Numbered from the stretch's first letter, positions 36,128-44,962 are shown. The stretch is DNA of 64,000 bases from Marinomonas algicola (GCF_014805825.1 NZ_CP061941.1:2294001-2358000); one strand, 5' to 3'. Program-made: numbers and translations. Notes: a model not told the origin generated them from the sequence alone.

Positions 36128-37399
36128 TCAAAAAACCTTTGGTAACTCTCCCCACTTCGTCGTATAAGCTGGCGATAGATGTTCTCGTTTCATGGACCAT
36201 TGCGGAGATACACCTTGCGAGGCGAAAAAGATATTGCCGAGGCCGCTTTGGTTGATGTGATCCACTACAGCCATTAAGGCTTTTGAATTAACCTTATTAT
36301 TTTCGACTCGGAATAAGTCTTGCTGAAATACTCCATGTTCGTAGAAATCAGCCAACATGACACCGGCTTTCATATATCGATAACCAGCACGCCAAATACC
36401 TCTAAATATCACGTTGGTGACTTCCAATAAATCTCGAGTGTCGTCCGTTGGGTTTGGCAGTTCGACTGATAAAGTTTTTGAATAGAAAGGTTCGTTTTTA
36501 ACATGTGGACTGGTACGTATAAACACACTCACGACTCTGCAAAGGCGTTTCTCCCCTCGTAATTTCTCGGCCGCGCGGGTTGTGTATTTAGCAATTGCTT
36601 CTCTTAGTTCTTGTTTTTCTGTCACCTTATGCCCAAACGATCGACTACAAATAATCTGCTGCTTTGTTGGTCGTACGCACTCCAGGTCTAAACAAGACAC
36701 ACCATTTAACTCACGAATCGTTCGCTCCAACACCACAGAAAACTCGCTCCGCATCGCCTTTGCATCCGCGTTAGCAAGATCCAACGCCGTATGGATCCCC
36801 CTCGCCTTTAGCTTTGCCATAGTTCGACGACCAACTCCCCACACATCGCCCACTTCCACCAAAGACAACAAGCGCTTTTGTCTATCAGGTTCCATCAAAT
36901 CCACCACCGAACCGGTTGCCGGATACTTCTTCGCCGCATGGTTGGCCAACTTAGCCAAAGTCTTAGTTGGTGCAATACCAATACCGACCGTAATACCTGT
37001 CCATTGATCGACCTTCGCTTTCACCTTTTTACCAAACGCCAGCAGATCCGTTACATGATCAACGCCGGTTAAATCCATAAACGCTTCATCAATGGAATAC
37101 ACCTCAACCCGTGGCGCCTCTTCTTCTAGTATCGTCATCACCCGATTCGACAAATCCGCATACAAAACATAATTCGACGAAAAACACACAATACCGTGCT
37201 GCCTTATCTCATCTTTAACTTGAAACATCGGCACGCCCATTTTCAGTCCCAGCACCTTTGCCTCCTTTGAACGCGCCACCACGCAACCGTCGTTATTCGA
37301 CAACACAACAACAGGCGTATGTTTTAAATCTGGTCTGAACAGTTTCTCGCAACTCGCATAGAAGTTATTGCAATCCACCAAAGCAAAAACTGTTTGCAT
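36128..37399 (-). CDS. umuC: DNA polymerase V catalytic subunit UmuC
   Basis: 423 residues, full family length. Y-family active-site residues are visible: D9 in ALVDCNNFYASCEKLF, and D104/E105 in YSIDEAFMDL. The helix-hairpin-helix part reads WGVGRRTMAKLKARGIHTALDLANAD; the little-finger and C-terminal region ends in WSMKREHLSPAYTTKW. The stop of umuD overlaps the start (shared base at 37399), so the genes are cotranslated. It performs error-prone lesion bypass during the SOS response. Two partial copies elsewhere in the window (45619 and 58295) are closely similar. Confidence 0.97.
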   Translation of the reverse strand: MQTVFALVDCNNFYASCEKLFRPDLKHTPVVVLSNNDGCVVARSKEAKVLGLKMGVPMFQVKDEIRQHGIVCFSSNYVLYADLSNRVMTILEEEAPRVEVYSIDEAFMDLTGVDHVTDLLAFGKKVKAKVDQWTGITVGIGIAPTKTLAKLANHAAKKYPATGSVVDLMEPDRQKRLLSLVEVGDVWGVGRRTMAKLKARGIHTALDLANADAKAMRSEFSVVLERTIRELNGVSCLDLECVRPTKQQIICSRSFGHKVTEKQELREAIAKYTTRAAEKLRGEKRLCRVVSVFIRTSPHVKNEPFYSKTLSVELPNPTDDTRDLLEVTNVIFRGIWRAGYRYMKAGVMLADFYEHGVFQQDLFRVENNKVNSKALMAVVDHINQSGLGNIFFASQGVSPQWSMKREHLSPAYTTKWGELPKVF

Positions 37400-37845
37400 C
37401 AGCCACGCTCATACTTACGAATCACACTGGTTACTACACCAAAAACCTCGAACTCTGACTCTTCTGTTATCACAATGGCTTTATAAGCCTGATTTCTAGG
37501 ACGAAGAAGTACATTCGGCTGTAACTCCAAGGTCTTTACTGTCATTTCTCCATGAATACAGGCAATTACGATATCACCATGACGAGCGGTTAATGACTTA
37601 TCTACCAGCAGAACATCACCCGATAAGATACCAGCTTCAATCATGGAGTCACCTTGTGCACGAACATAGAACGTGGATGCAGGGTGAGAGACACAAAAGT
37701 CATTAAGGTCCAGCGTTCGCTCAACAAAATCTTGCGCCGGAGAAGGAAACCCAGCTGACACAGAATCAACATAAAGCGGAATTCGCAGACTATTTGCTGC
37801 GATAAACTCCGACGATTCAGATACACCTAAATATGTTACACGCAT
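37399..37845 (-). CDS. umuD: UmuD, SOS mutagenesis protein (LexA-like autoprotease)
   Basis: 148 residues. Self-cleavage site Ala31-Gly32 (SVSAGFPSP), catalytic Ser67 in GDSMIEAGILSGD and Lys104 in MTVKTLEL. Cleaved UmuD' forms the accessory part of Pol V with UmuC. It is the first gene of the operon and is directly preceded by a perfect LexA box at 37860-37875, so SOS induction is expected. Plasmid and ICE versions (RumA, MucA) are organised the same way, which fits the mobile context. Confidence 0.97.
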   Translation of the reverse strand: MRVTYLGVSESSEFIAANSLRIPLYVDSVSAGFPSPAQDFVERTLDLNDFCVSHPASTFYVRAQGDSMIEAGILSGDVLLVDKSLTARHGDIVIACIHGEMTVKTLELQPNVLLRPRNQAYKAIVITEESEFEVFGVVTSVIRKYERG

Positions 37846-37859
37846 AATTCACCAAAATA

Positions 37860-37875
37860 CTGTATATATATACAG
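37860..37875 (-). promoter_or_regulatory. LexA (SOS) box before umuDC
   Basis: CTGTATATATATACAG, a perfect CTGT-N8-ACAG palindrome, 14 bp before the umuD start codon. Confidence 0.95.
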
Positions 37876-38156
37876 TATACGTTTAGAGAGTACGAATAGC
37901 CAAGTTAATTCTCGCAAAAAGATAAATCCCAAACTCTAAGAGAAAAATTAGGGAAACAGCTCTAGGCAAACTGCCAGGATATCCCAGAGTTAGGGGCAGG
38001 CAGTCCATCAGGGCTATTGATTATGCTGATATTAGCCGGTTGAATAACTTGAATATTTGTTAAGCTCAATTGATAGGTTTACGAAATAACCTTTGTAATG
38101 GAAACTATTACAATCGACAATCCAAATACTCATAAAGCGAAAGAGCCTAGATAGAA

Positions 38157-38486
38157 ATGAATGAACACCAGGAACTCATAAAAGCTCTGCATATAGCCCA
38201 AGAATTCGGTATTACTAGTATAAATCAGATAATTTTCTTTCTAGTAATAGCCAAGGAAAAAGAAGCGGCTCTTTCCGTTCTCGACCTAGCCTCTACTGAC
38301 GATGCAACCTCAGCTGAATATAAATTTGCTTTAGGACAATTTCGAAAGCTTTCTTCAGGTAGTAAATATCGCTCTAATGATGGCCTAGGATTAGTAGAGT
38401 ATGCAGACACAGGCCGCAACCGACGAATAAAACTGACAACAAAAGGCAAACAACTACTAAAGCTACTGGAAGATATAACATCATAA
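38157..38486 (+). CDS. Small hypothetical, winged-helix-like
   Basis: 109 residues. The helical N-terminus (EHQELIKALHIAQEFGITSINQIIFFLVIAKE) and the C-terminal GLGLVEYADTGRNRRIKLTTKGKQLLKLLEDI, with a beta-wing and final helix, resemble MarR-like winged helices used by small phage or ICE regulators. It is divergent from umuDC and convergent with the DUF1479 gene. No function can be given. Confidence 0.6.
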   Translation: MNEHQELIKALHIAQEFGITSINQIIFFLVIAKEKEAALSVLDLASTDDATSAEYKFALGQFRKLSSGSKYRSNDGLGLVEYADTGRNRRIKLTTKGKQLLKLLEDITS

Positions 38487-38508
38487 ATATTCATACCTCT
38501 GCTTTCAT

Positions 38509-39780
38509 TTAATACCCAAAACCCTCTTTACCGAACTCACTCAACTCCCCCCAATGAAAACGACCTTGCCAATTCGCCTCGTAATGTTCTTCTGGAAAAT
38601 CATCCGGTGAATACCCTTGTTTAAAATTTTCCGCACACTGCTGAGCGTAGCGACGATTTTTTTCGCAACCTGGTGCTGCAGGTATGTACATAACATTCCC
38701 CCAATTTTGTTGATCCTTGACAGGGGCAACACCATGAATCAAGTCACAATGCCACCACACTGAATCTCCCGCTGTCAGATCCGGAATTAACGCTTTAGCG
38801 CGCAGCAGTAAACTGTGCCATTTTTCATCAATAGGGAGAACTCGATGTGACGAAACACCACATAATTCATCTTCTGCTACGTCATCCAGCAAAGGGCGTA
38901 TCAGTAAATACGCCATCGCGGCAGGCAATGGAATGGTAAACAAAACTCCTTGATCATGTTTTATGTCACACAATGCTGTCCAACCTTGAAAGGTGCGGAA
39001 CGCAGAACACTTAGTTGTCCCCCCTTCGTACTCGTTAACATCAGGACGATACGCTGCATCCCAAGGGTCATACAATTCGTATTGACCAGCCAGAATGTGA
39101 CGAAATACCCGCTGATAAGCGGGCAATAACCAACGTTCCAATGCTCCAGAATCGGTATGAGGCCCAAGACCATTTGACGTTGTCCCCGGTGAACGGCGAC
39201 GTACACGGTCAGGGTAAATATAGCTCACCGCTGGATCGAACCATCGCCGCCCTTCGGATTCAACTTTCCAAAAGCCATTCAAAAAGCATTGCACTTCATG
39301 CATGCGAGGACTTTGTCGAGCCTCCATTTGCGAAGGTGACCAATAAATGGGAAAAATCTCTGGTCTCGACGCACTCAATGTTCCAAAAAAATCATCGCCT
39401 GGGCCACGATATTGGTTGTCGAAATCATTTATCTCTACGTACTCCACCAAAGCCTCGTCCCACTGCTTAGCTTGTTCAGGTGAAAAATGCCCTCGAATAA
39501 CAGCGCATCCCCGTTTTTTGATCAACGCTGTTATTGACTCTGGCACCGTTTGCCGATGAATTTGTTCGTAGGTTATTTCTGGCCAAACACTCTTTCCTTG
39601 AGCCTGACTGCGTTCGATGTCTTCAATCTCATTTTCTAAGTCCGCCATAATTTTCGCCATCAACGCAGGCACATCTCCGATTGACTCTCGCCATTTGACT
39701 TTCATTTCTCGTATGGACTGCTGCACATCACTTGGTAATACGCTATGCGAGGAATATGGGAGCTTTTTTATTGTTGTCAT
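38509..39780 (-). CDS. DUF1479-family protein (YbiU-like, probable Fe/2-oxoglutarate oxygenase fold)
   Basis: 423 residues, full length for DUF1479. The N-terminal part contains KKRGCAVIRGHFSPEQA; the putative metal site is HTDSG (about residue 208) with a distal His in WWHCDLIHGVAPV. The family is predicted to be a 2-oxoglutarate-type dioxygenase but no substrate is firmly established to my knowledge. It is divergent from a ROK-family regulator with 110 bp between, which suggests that regulator controls it and a sugar-like inducer. Confidence 0.85.
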   Translation of the reverse strand: MTTIKKLPYSSHSVLPSDVQQSIREMKVKWRESIGDVPALMAKIMADLENEIEDIERSQAQGKSVWPEITYEQIHRQTVPESITALIKKRGCAVIRGHFSPEQAKQWDEALVEYVEINDFDNQYRGPGDDFFGTLSASRPEIFPIYWSPSQMEARQSPRMHEVQCFLNGFWKVESEGRRWFDPAVSYIYPDRVRRRSPGTTSNGLGPHTDSGALERWLLPAYQRVFRHILAGQYELYDPWDAAYRPDVNEYEGGTTKCSAFRTFQGWTALCDIKHDQGVLFTIPLPAAMAYLLIRPLLDDVAEDELCGVSSHRVLPIDEKWHSLLLRAKALIPDLTAGDSVWWHCDLIHGVAPVKDQQNWGNVMYIPAAPGCEKNRRYAQQCAENFKQGYSPDDFPEEHYEANWQGRFHWGELSEFGKEGFGY

Positions 39781-39890
39781 GACAAACCTCAGAATAAATA
39801 AGTAAAGTTTCCTAACTTGTTAAATCAGATTAACCTTGAGTAACCTTCAAGTAAAGTAAAATCTTTTTATCAACATCAAGGACAACCTCA

Positions 39891-41027
39891 TTGCCAAAGA
39901 CAATTGCACATAAACCTAGCAGTTTAGCGATAAATACCGACCGCGCCTTTATTGACTGTCTTCGCCATCAAGGCGTACTGTCCAGAGCCGCAATTGCTAG
40001 TCAAACAGGAATATCTAAGCCCACCATTTCAGAGTCAGCACAACGGCTTCTGGCACGCCAAGTGATTGTCGAATGCCACAAAAAGGACACCAAGTCATCC
40101 AAAAGACCATCGGTGTTGTACGAAATAAACAAACAACGTGGTGCATCACTCGCCATTGTGCTCGACGATGTTTCCATACAATTGACACTGTCCGACTTGC
40201 AAGGAAATGAATGTCAGTCACGCCACTTAACCTACTCTGAAGGACGAACTTCAGCCGAATATACAAGGGATTTACTGTCCGCCATCAAAGGAGTAATAAC
40301 AAATACAACACCGCCTTTATTATCTATTGGCCTATCTGTTGCCGACCCTATTCATCCAAAAGATGGCAGTGTCGTGAAAATGCCCAACTCTCCGTTTCCA
40401 GTTGCCCAAGACATCAATTTTATCCAGCAACTTGAAAATGCATTTCATTGTTCGGTTGTAATCGACAACGATGTAAATTGGGCAACTCTGTCTGAACGAG
40501 AGATGACCCAATTGGACAACTTCATCTACGTATTTCTTGGACGAGGCATTGGCTGCGGACTGTTTTTTGAGCGCACTCTAATTCGAGGAGACAACGGCAT
40601 GGCAGGAGAAATTGGCTATGTAACGCTAAAAAGCGGTAAGCATTTATTGGAAAGCCGCTATCAGGGGATGACAATCAATAACGCCCTATTAAAATCGGGA
40701 AATTTAGACAGGCAACTGGTTGAAGAAATAAATGAGGCAATTCGTTTAACGTGCCAAATAACACACCCCGAAACGTTGATATTAGGTGGGCCAATTGCCG
40801 CTGATCCTACAAGTTATTTTGCCATTGTCGCACAACTTAACAAGGCTCTACCAAACATAAACATTCAATTAAGTCAGGCTCCGGATAACGCGTCGTTAGC
40901 GGGAGCAGCAATAGGCGCACATCAACTGGCTTTGCTTTCGCTTGGATTAATTGATGGAGGCAATAACATTGCCCAACTGGGTTTTTATCGACTCTATGAA
41001 CACGACACTGTGACCAAACTAGACTGA
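39891..41027 (+). CDS. ROK-family transcriptional regulator (NagC/XylR-like)
   Basis: 378 residues starting with TTG at 39891, preceded by CAAGGACAACC. The N-terminal helix-turn-helix reads GVLSRAAIASQTGISKPTISESAQRLLARQVI; the ROK domain has the DNDVNWATLSERE segment and GRGIGCGLFFERTLIRGDNGMAGEIGYVTL. The usual Cys-rich Zn motif (CxCGxxGC) after GEIG is missing (LKSGKHLLESRYQ instead), so it may bind sugar differently. It probably controls the divergent DUF1479 gene. A terminator follows at 41043. Confidence 0.9.
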   Translation: MPKTIAHKPSSLAINTDRAFIDCLRHQGVLSRAAIASQTGISKPTISESAQRLLARQVIVECHKKDTKSSKRPSVLYEINKQRGASLAIVLDDVSIQLTLSDLQGNECQSRHLTYSEGRTSAEYTRDLLSAIKGVITNTTPPLLSIGLSVADPIHPKDGSVVKMPNSPFPVAQDINFIQQLENAFHCSVVIDNDVNWATLSEREMTQLDNFIYVFLGRGIGCGLFFERTLIRGDNGMAGEIGYVTLKSGKHLLESRYQGMTINNALLKSGNLDRQLVEEINEAIRLTCQITHPETLILGGPIAADPTSYFAIVAQLNKALPNINIQLSQAPDNASLAGAAIGAHQLALLSLGLIDGGNNIAQLGFYRLYEHDTVTKLD

Positions 41028-41042
41028 TTTTAATTTGTTGCA

Positions 41043-41082
41043 AAAGCCGTTTTTCTTGAATAAATAGGGAGCCAACGGCTTT
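41043..41082 (+). terminator. Terminator after the ROK gene
   Basis: AAAGCCGTT and AACGGCTTT pair as a 9-bp stem around a loop of about 22 nt, starting 16 bp after the stop codon. Confidence 0.55.
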
Positions 41083-41147
41083 CAGCTTATGAAGGTCAAC
41101 GAGCTAGTAGACTACCCCATCCTGCGACATACTAAACTATTGTATTT

Positions 41148-41270
41148 AGCTTAGGGAAGGTGCGAATAAGTCAGCTATTCAACAGTTGTGGATATAAAAT
41201 TTCTTGTATTTTCAATTAGATAAATCAAGTGATCTCTTATTGAAATGACTTGTTCGCATTATCCCAAGCT
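41148..41270. mobile_element. Putative 123-bp MITE related to the IS5-type element at 59133
   Basis: Imperfect terminal inverted repeats bound a short noncoding segment: the left arm AGCTTAGGGAAGGTGCGAAT and the right arm, read on the minus strand, AGCTTGGGATAATGCGAACA. Both continue into AAGTCA. The left arm differs from the left end of the IS5-family element at 59133 by two of 21 bases. No coding capacity, so mobilisation would need a transposase in trans. Confidence 0.65.
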
Positions 41271-41378
41271 TTTAGGTATTCGGATTGGCTGCTTATTTAT
41301 TCTCAGATGCGGCATGGTCAACCCCGAAGATTAAAAGTGAATTTTCTCATGAGAAGAACGTGTTTACATCTTATATAA

Positions 41379-41609
41379 CTATTCATGCTCTATCTGAATA
41401 AATTCAACCAAACTTGAAATATCACACTCGAAATAAATACAAAGCTTATCCAAATTATCGGTAACTGTATTATAGCCTTTCTGATTTGCCATTTTAGAGA
41501 GAGTGACCCTACTCACTCCAGTCTCTTCAGCAACTTCTCCAATTGTAATTCTTCTATCTTCGTCAAACGACTTTTTAGAAATTAAGTCTTTAATTTTAAA
41601 CCTAAGCAA
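41379..41609 (-). CDS. Cro/CI-type helix-turn-helix repressor
   Basis: About 76 residues from a TTG at 41609 (LRFKIKDLISKKSF); the frame is open to a GTG at 41621. It is a small single-domain HTH protein: ITIGEVAEETGVSRVTLSKMANQKGYNTVTDNLDKLCIYFECDISSLVEFI. The gene is divergent from xis-int, and the region between carries two copies of a GTTAAA-N4-TTTAAC palindrome flanking a strong promoter. It is therefore the likely repressor of the integration module. Confidence 0.85.
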   Translation of the reverse strand: MLRFKIKDLISKKSFDEDRRITIGEVAEETGVSRVTLSKMANQKGYNTVTDNLDKLCIYFECDISSLVEFIQIEHE

Positions 41610-41627
41610 ACCCACCACCACTCAAAC

Positions 41628-41643
41628 GTTAAATATATTTAAC
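41628..41643. promoter_or_regulatory. Putative repressor operator 1
   Basis: GTTAAATATATTTAAC, a perfect 16-bp palindrome just before the repressor gene. Confidence 0.65.
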
Positions 41644-41652
41644 AAAAAGACA

Positions 41653-41681
41653 TTGACAGACATCAACCTACATTTTAGTAT
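41653..41681 (+). promoter_or_regulatory. Promoter of the xis-int operon
   Basis: TTGACA at 41653-41658 and TAGTAT at 41676-41681 with a 17-bp spacer, followed by the second operator over the expected transcription start. Confidence 0.6.
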
Positions 41682-41690
41682 GTGTATATT

Positions 41691-41706
41691 GTTAAACATA
41701 TTTAAC
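41691..41706. promoter_or_regulatory. Putative repressor operator 2
   Basis: GTTAAACATATTTAAC, one base different from operator 1, lying just downstream of the -10 box of the xis-int promoter, where binding would block transcription. Confidence 0.65.
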
Positions 41707-41741
41707 AATATAGTTGAATCACTAAATAAAAGGACAATGAC

Positions 41742-41957
41742 ATGAACACATACCTTAGCACAGAACAGTTATCAGAGAGAATACATTACACAGCTCGCAC
41801 TATTCGAAATGAGCTATTGGACTCATGCCTATTAGAAGGGCGCCACTATATTCGCCCGTTCAATAGAAGAAAAATTCTATTCATTTGGGAAGCAATTGAA
41901 GAAGACATGCTGGTTCAAGATGACAACTTAGCTATGGCTTATACAGAGGAGGCATAA
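41742..41957 (+). CDS. Excisionase-like small DNA-binding protein
   Basis: 71 residues with a MerR/Xis-like helix-turn-helix: YLSTEQLSERIHYTARTIRNELLDSCLLEGRHYIRPFNRRKILFIWEAIEEDM. This layout is typical of excisionase or adaptor proteins that precede tyrosine recombinase genes. The integrase gene starts 3 bp after its stop. Ribosome site AAAGGACA. Confidence 0.8.
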   Translation: MNTYLSTEQLSERIHYTARTIRNELLDSCLLEGRHYIRPFNRRKILFIWEAIEEDMLVQDDNLAMAYTEEA

Positions 41958-41959
41958 TT

Positions 41960-43165
41960 ATGGCTAGTATCAATATTCGTAAAGAAACCAACACCCTTTA
42001 TCTCGACTTTCGTTACATGGGGAAACGTTGTCGAGAACAAACTACCCTGAAACCCACCCTCGCAAACCGTAAGAAGCTCGAACGCACATTAGTTCAGATT
42101 GAGTCTGAGATTATAGCTGGAACCTTTCGTTACAGCGCTCATTTCCCAGATAGTAAATCCGCTAACAATTTTGATGATTTAGAATTAAAAACCCACCAGC
42201 CTGAAGACTGGAAACACCAGCAAAACCAGGTAGAGGTTACAATTTTTGAAGAGTTCATTGAAGGATGGATTGATCGAAATAAGGTTGCTTGGCGTCGCTC
42301 TCACATAGTTAATATTGAAAGTATTGTTACTAAGCACTATTTGCCTTTCTTTGGAAAAATGAAAGTCGACGACATCACTCGAAACGACATTCTTAAATTT
42401 CGAACCTCACTCGCCAAAGTTCCGGGTCGAAATGGAAAAGAAAGCCTAGCCAACACACGCATTAATAAGATTATTAATCCTCTAAAGCGCATATTTGAGG
42501 ACGCCGCCGATGAATATAACTTTACCACGCCATACATTCGTATCAAACCACTTAAAAGCCCAAAAACAGATGCAAATCCCTTTACCATCGAAGAAGTAAA
42601 TTTGATCCTCGATACCATGCGTATAGATTACCGTGATTACTTCCTAATCCGATTTTTTACAGGTATGCGCACTGGGGAAATTGATGGGCTGAAATGGAAG
42701 TATGTAGATTTTGATCATAAGGTAATCAAAATTCGAGAGACAATAGTTGCAGGTGAGGAAGACATAACCAAAACAGAGTCCTCTGTTCGTGATATTCATA
42801 TGAGTACGCCAGTTTATAACGCTTTGATGCGTCAGAAAAAGCACTCAGAACATTTTGGAAAATTCGTATTTTGCAACCGCCATGGTGATGCAATTAAACA
42901 TAACAATGTGACTCAGCGTATCTGGTATCCCCTTCTCAAACGCCTAAGATTGGAAAAACGACGCCCTTATCAAACCCGGCACACAGCGGCAACTTTGTGG
43001 CTGGCTGCTGGCGAATCACCTGAATGGATTGCTCGCCAAATGGGCCATGCCAATACTTCGATGCTTTTTCGAGTATATTCTCGCTACGTCCCTAACCTAA
43101 CAAGAATGGATGGCTCAGCAATCGAAAAACTATTACAAAATAAGTTAGAGGTGAAATATGCATAG
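41960..43165 (+). CDS. int: Tyrosine recombinase (phage/ICE integrase)
   Basis: 401 residues. An N-terminal Arm-type domain (about residues 1-70, with TLYLDFRYMGKRCREQT), a SAM-like core-binding domain, and the catalytic domain: Arg in FTGMRTGEIDGLKW, H-x-x-R region RPYQTRHTAATLWLAAGESPEWIARQMGHAN, and nucleophile Tyr in FRVYSRYV. The catalytic set is complete, so it could be active. It is cotranscribed with xis and overlaps the next gene by 8 bp. The element it belongs to cannot be bounded with certainty; candidate ends are the broken tRNA-Val at 34056 and the tRNA-like end at 44935. Confidence 0.93.
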   Translation: MASINIRKETNTLYLDFRYMGKRCREQTTLKPTLANRKKLERTLVQIESEIIAGTFRYSAHFPDSKSANNFDDLELKTHQPEDWKHQQNQVEVTIFEEFIEGWIDRNKVAWRRSHIVNIESIVTKHYLPFFGKMKVDDITRNDILKFRTSLAKVPGRNGKESLANTRINKIINPLKRIFEDAADEYNFTTPYIRIKPLKSPKTDANPFTIEEVNLILDTMRIDYRDYFLIRFFTGMRTGEIDGLKWKYVDFDHKVIKIRETIVAGEEDITKTESSVRDIHMSTPVYNALMRQKKHSEHFGKFVFCNRHGDAIKHNNVTQRIWYPLLKRLRLEKRRPYQTRHTAATLWLAAGESPEWIARQMGHANTSMLFRVYSRYVPNLTRMDGSAIEKLLQNKLEVKYA

Positions 43166-43793
43166 CTTAGATGCTCAGCCAAATTTGTCAGAGGCGACAA
43201 CCTGCAAACGCTTTAAAGGCTGCTATCTATTAGAATCCGTGAAAGTAAAGATCACAGACACAGGATGGCCAGTACGCATTGCAACGATTAAAGATGTTCA
43301 AAACCAAAACTCTCTCGAACTTCGATTACTCGGAAGTAACTTTTTAGCTATTAACCACTTCGTGGGTGACTATGTGCAACTCGAAGCAGCCATAAAGCGC
43401 TATCGGAATGGTCAGTTCTTTTACTTGGCATGGTACGAGCCTGTTACTGGGCTTTTAATAAAACCAGTTATTCAAGGAAAGAATGCTGTACAACAGATAA
43501 GCCGAGAAGCCTGTTTACTAACTTTAAAACACCGGATTTTGTTTTTTCAATCAAAATCTGAACAGTCATTGTGTATTAGCATACTGACAAGCTTCAACCA
43601 TCAACTGTCGATCTATGAACTACAGAACCTATGCAGCCAGCTTGCTCAATTAAACGACAATCAACTAGTCGTTGAACTGATACACCAAGTTGAAAAACAA
43701 AGTGATGACATAAGTACGACTGGGAAGCTATTAAATCAATTGAGCAATAAATTGCCATATCAAATTTGGGAGAAAAAGCTACTTGGCCTTTAA
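43158..43793 (+). CDS. Hypothetical protein overlapping the integrase gene
   Basis: 211 residues, not recognised. Residues about 25-95 (VKVKITDTGWPVRIATIKDV, then GDYVQLEAAIKRYRNGQFFYLAWYEP) have the strand pattern of an OB-fold nucleic-acid-binding domain; the rest is helical (LSIYELQNLCSQLAQLNDNQLVVELIHQVE). Its start overlaps int by 8 bp, so it is cotranslated and may assist recombination. A strong terminator at 43801 closes the operon. Confidence 0.7.
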   Translation: MHSLDAQPNLSEATTCKRFKGCYLLESVKVKITDTGWPVRIATIKDVQNQNSLELRLLGSNFLAINHFVGDYVQLEAAIKRYRNGQFFYLAWYEPVTGLLIKPVIQGKNAVQQISREACLLTLKHRILFFQSKSEQSLCISILTSFNHQLSIYELQNLCSQLAQLNDNQLVVELIHQVEKQSDDISTTGKLLNQLSNKLPYQIWEKKLLGL

Positions 43794-43800
43794 CATCAAC

Positions 43801-43829
43801 AGCCACTACATGAGTATCATGTAGTGGCT
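43801..43829 (+). terminator. Terminator of the xis-int operon
   Basis: A perfect 13-bp stem AGCCACTACATGA/TCATGTAGTGGCT with a 3-nt loop, followed by TTATT. Confidence 0.85.
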
Positions 43830-44021
43830 TTATTGAAAAAGCTTACTAATTTTTAGACGTTTCTACTCTCTAGCAAACTCAAGGAAGTCCAGTTCGATGA
43901 ACTACGAAGCTCAGCGCAATTTAGAGAGTAGTGGACTTCGGAGTTGAATTCGCGGTTGACCTCTCGCCACCTACTTAACCATGAGTGGTGCACTTATTAT
44001 CTTAATTTTCGCTCATTATCA

Positions 44022-44612
44022 TTAGCCCTTAATCACTTTAATTACTCGCCAACTCGCAGTTCCTTTTTTGGGATCATTATCCCATATTTTTATAGCTTTT
44101 ATAAACTCGCCATCATTTAGGCCATTTAATAAATATGGGGCAATAAAGGCATCACTCACAAAACCAAACCCTTTAGGGTTAAGCTTTAAGTCATCTTCAA
44201 TTTCTACAACTTTTTCGCTAGTTTGGTAATCAATCTTATGCACTTCTAAGACATCAGACTCTCCTTGGTCTGAAGCGACTTTAACTTCAACCCAACTACC
44301 AATATCTGGTAACCCTTTACCATAAAAAAGACCTTTTCTAGCGCTTAGCTTATTACCTAAATCTACATAAATGCTAAAGCCTTTACCTGAGCGATGATTC
44401 GAATCAATAATGCCAGTAACCATTTCTAGCTTTTCAGTCGCGTATTGAAGTGATTTATTAGCAAGGAATTTTATTTCAGCTTTAAAATCGAGATCACTTA
44501 TGCACGAAGCATCAAACCATGTTTGTTGAACAAGCTCTTCATGTTCAGGTTTTAAGGCCCAGCCTTTCTCATTGTATATTTCAATAAGTTTACTCAAAGA
44601 CGCAGATGCCAA
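44022..44612 (-). CDS. Hypothetical protein with cold-shock/OB-like segments
   Basis: 196 residues from a TTG at 44612. Two segments resemble cold-shock-type OB folds: GKGFSIYVDLGNKLSARKGLFYGKGLPDIGSWVEVKV (about 75-112) and NPKGFGFVSDAFIAPYLL followed by basic residues (about 145-190). The N-terminal third is helical. No start ATG is present, and the gene follows the 44641-44886 frame by about 28 bp, so it may be translationally coupled to it or the two may be one gene split by a frameshift. Function unknown. Confidence 0.6.
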   Translation of the reverse strand: MASASLSKLIEIYNEKGWALKPEHEELVQQTWFDASCISDLDFKAEIKFLANKSLQYATEKLEMVTGIIDSNHRSGKGFSIYVDLGNKLSARKGLFYGKGLPDIGSWVEVKVASDQGESDVLEVHKIDYQTSEKVVEIEDDLKLNPKGFGFVSDAFIAPYLLNGLNDGEFIKAIKIWDNDPKKGTASWRVIKVIKG

Positions 44613-44640
44613 CTTAAACTCATTACTACTAGAAAATAGC

Positions 44641-44886
44641 TTAGCTAGTCCAATCCATTTCTGGTTGTAACACGCTGTCTATGTAAAAGCCTTGGTTACC
44701 ATCATTTGTTGAGCTTGGAGTGTCTATACTATTCAGTAACTCTTCTGTTTTTTGGTAGTTGTAAGTGCCTGGAATTGCTTTGTTCAGCCGTTCTGCGAAT
44801 TCCACTAAATTTGGTTCTGCCAACATGTACATATTGATTAGAAAAATAGCGTAAAGAGCAGAATTTTCACCAATATTAAATAACAT
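44641..44886 (-). CDS. Small hypothetical protein
   Basis: 81 residues, ATG start at 44886. The sequence is helical and mildly hydrophobic near the start (YAIFLINMYMLAEPN), then LVEFAERLNKAIPGTYNYQKTEELLNS. I recognise no family. It lies immediately upstream of the OB-like gene in a different frame; they may be two parts of one broken gene. Confidence 0.45.
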   Translation of the reverse strand: MLFNIGENSALYAIFLINMYMLAEPNLVEFAERLNKAIPGTYNYQKTEELLNSIDTPSSTNDGNQGFYIDSVLQPEMDWTS

Positions 44887-44962
44887 GGGGCAAAATGGGC
44901 CAATTTCAGATACAAAAAAGTAGTAAGTAAAATCTGGTAAGACTAGGGGGATTTGAACTGCT

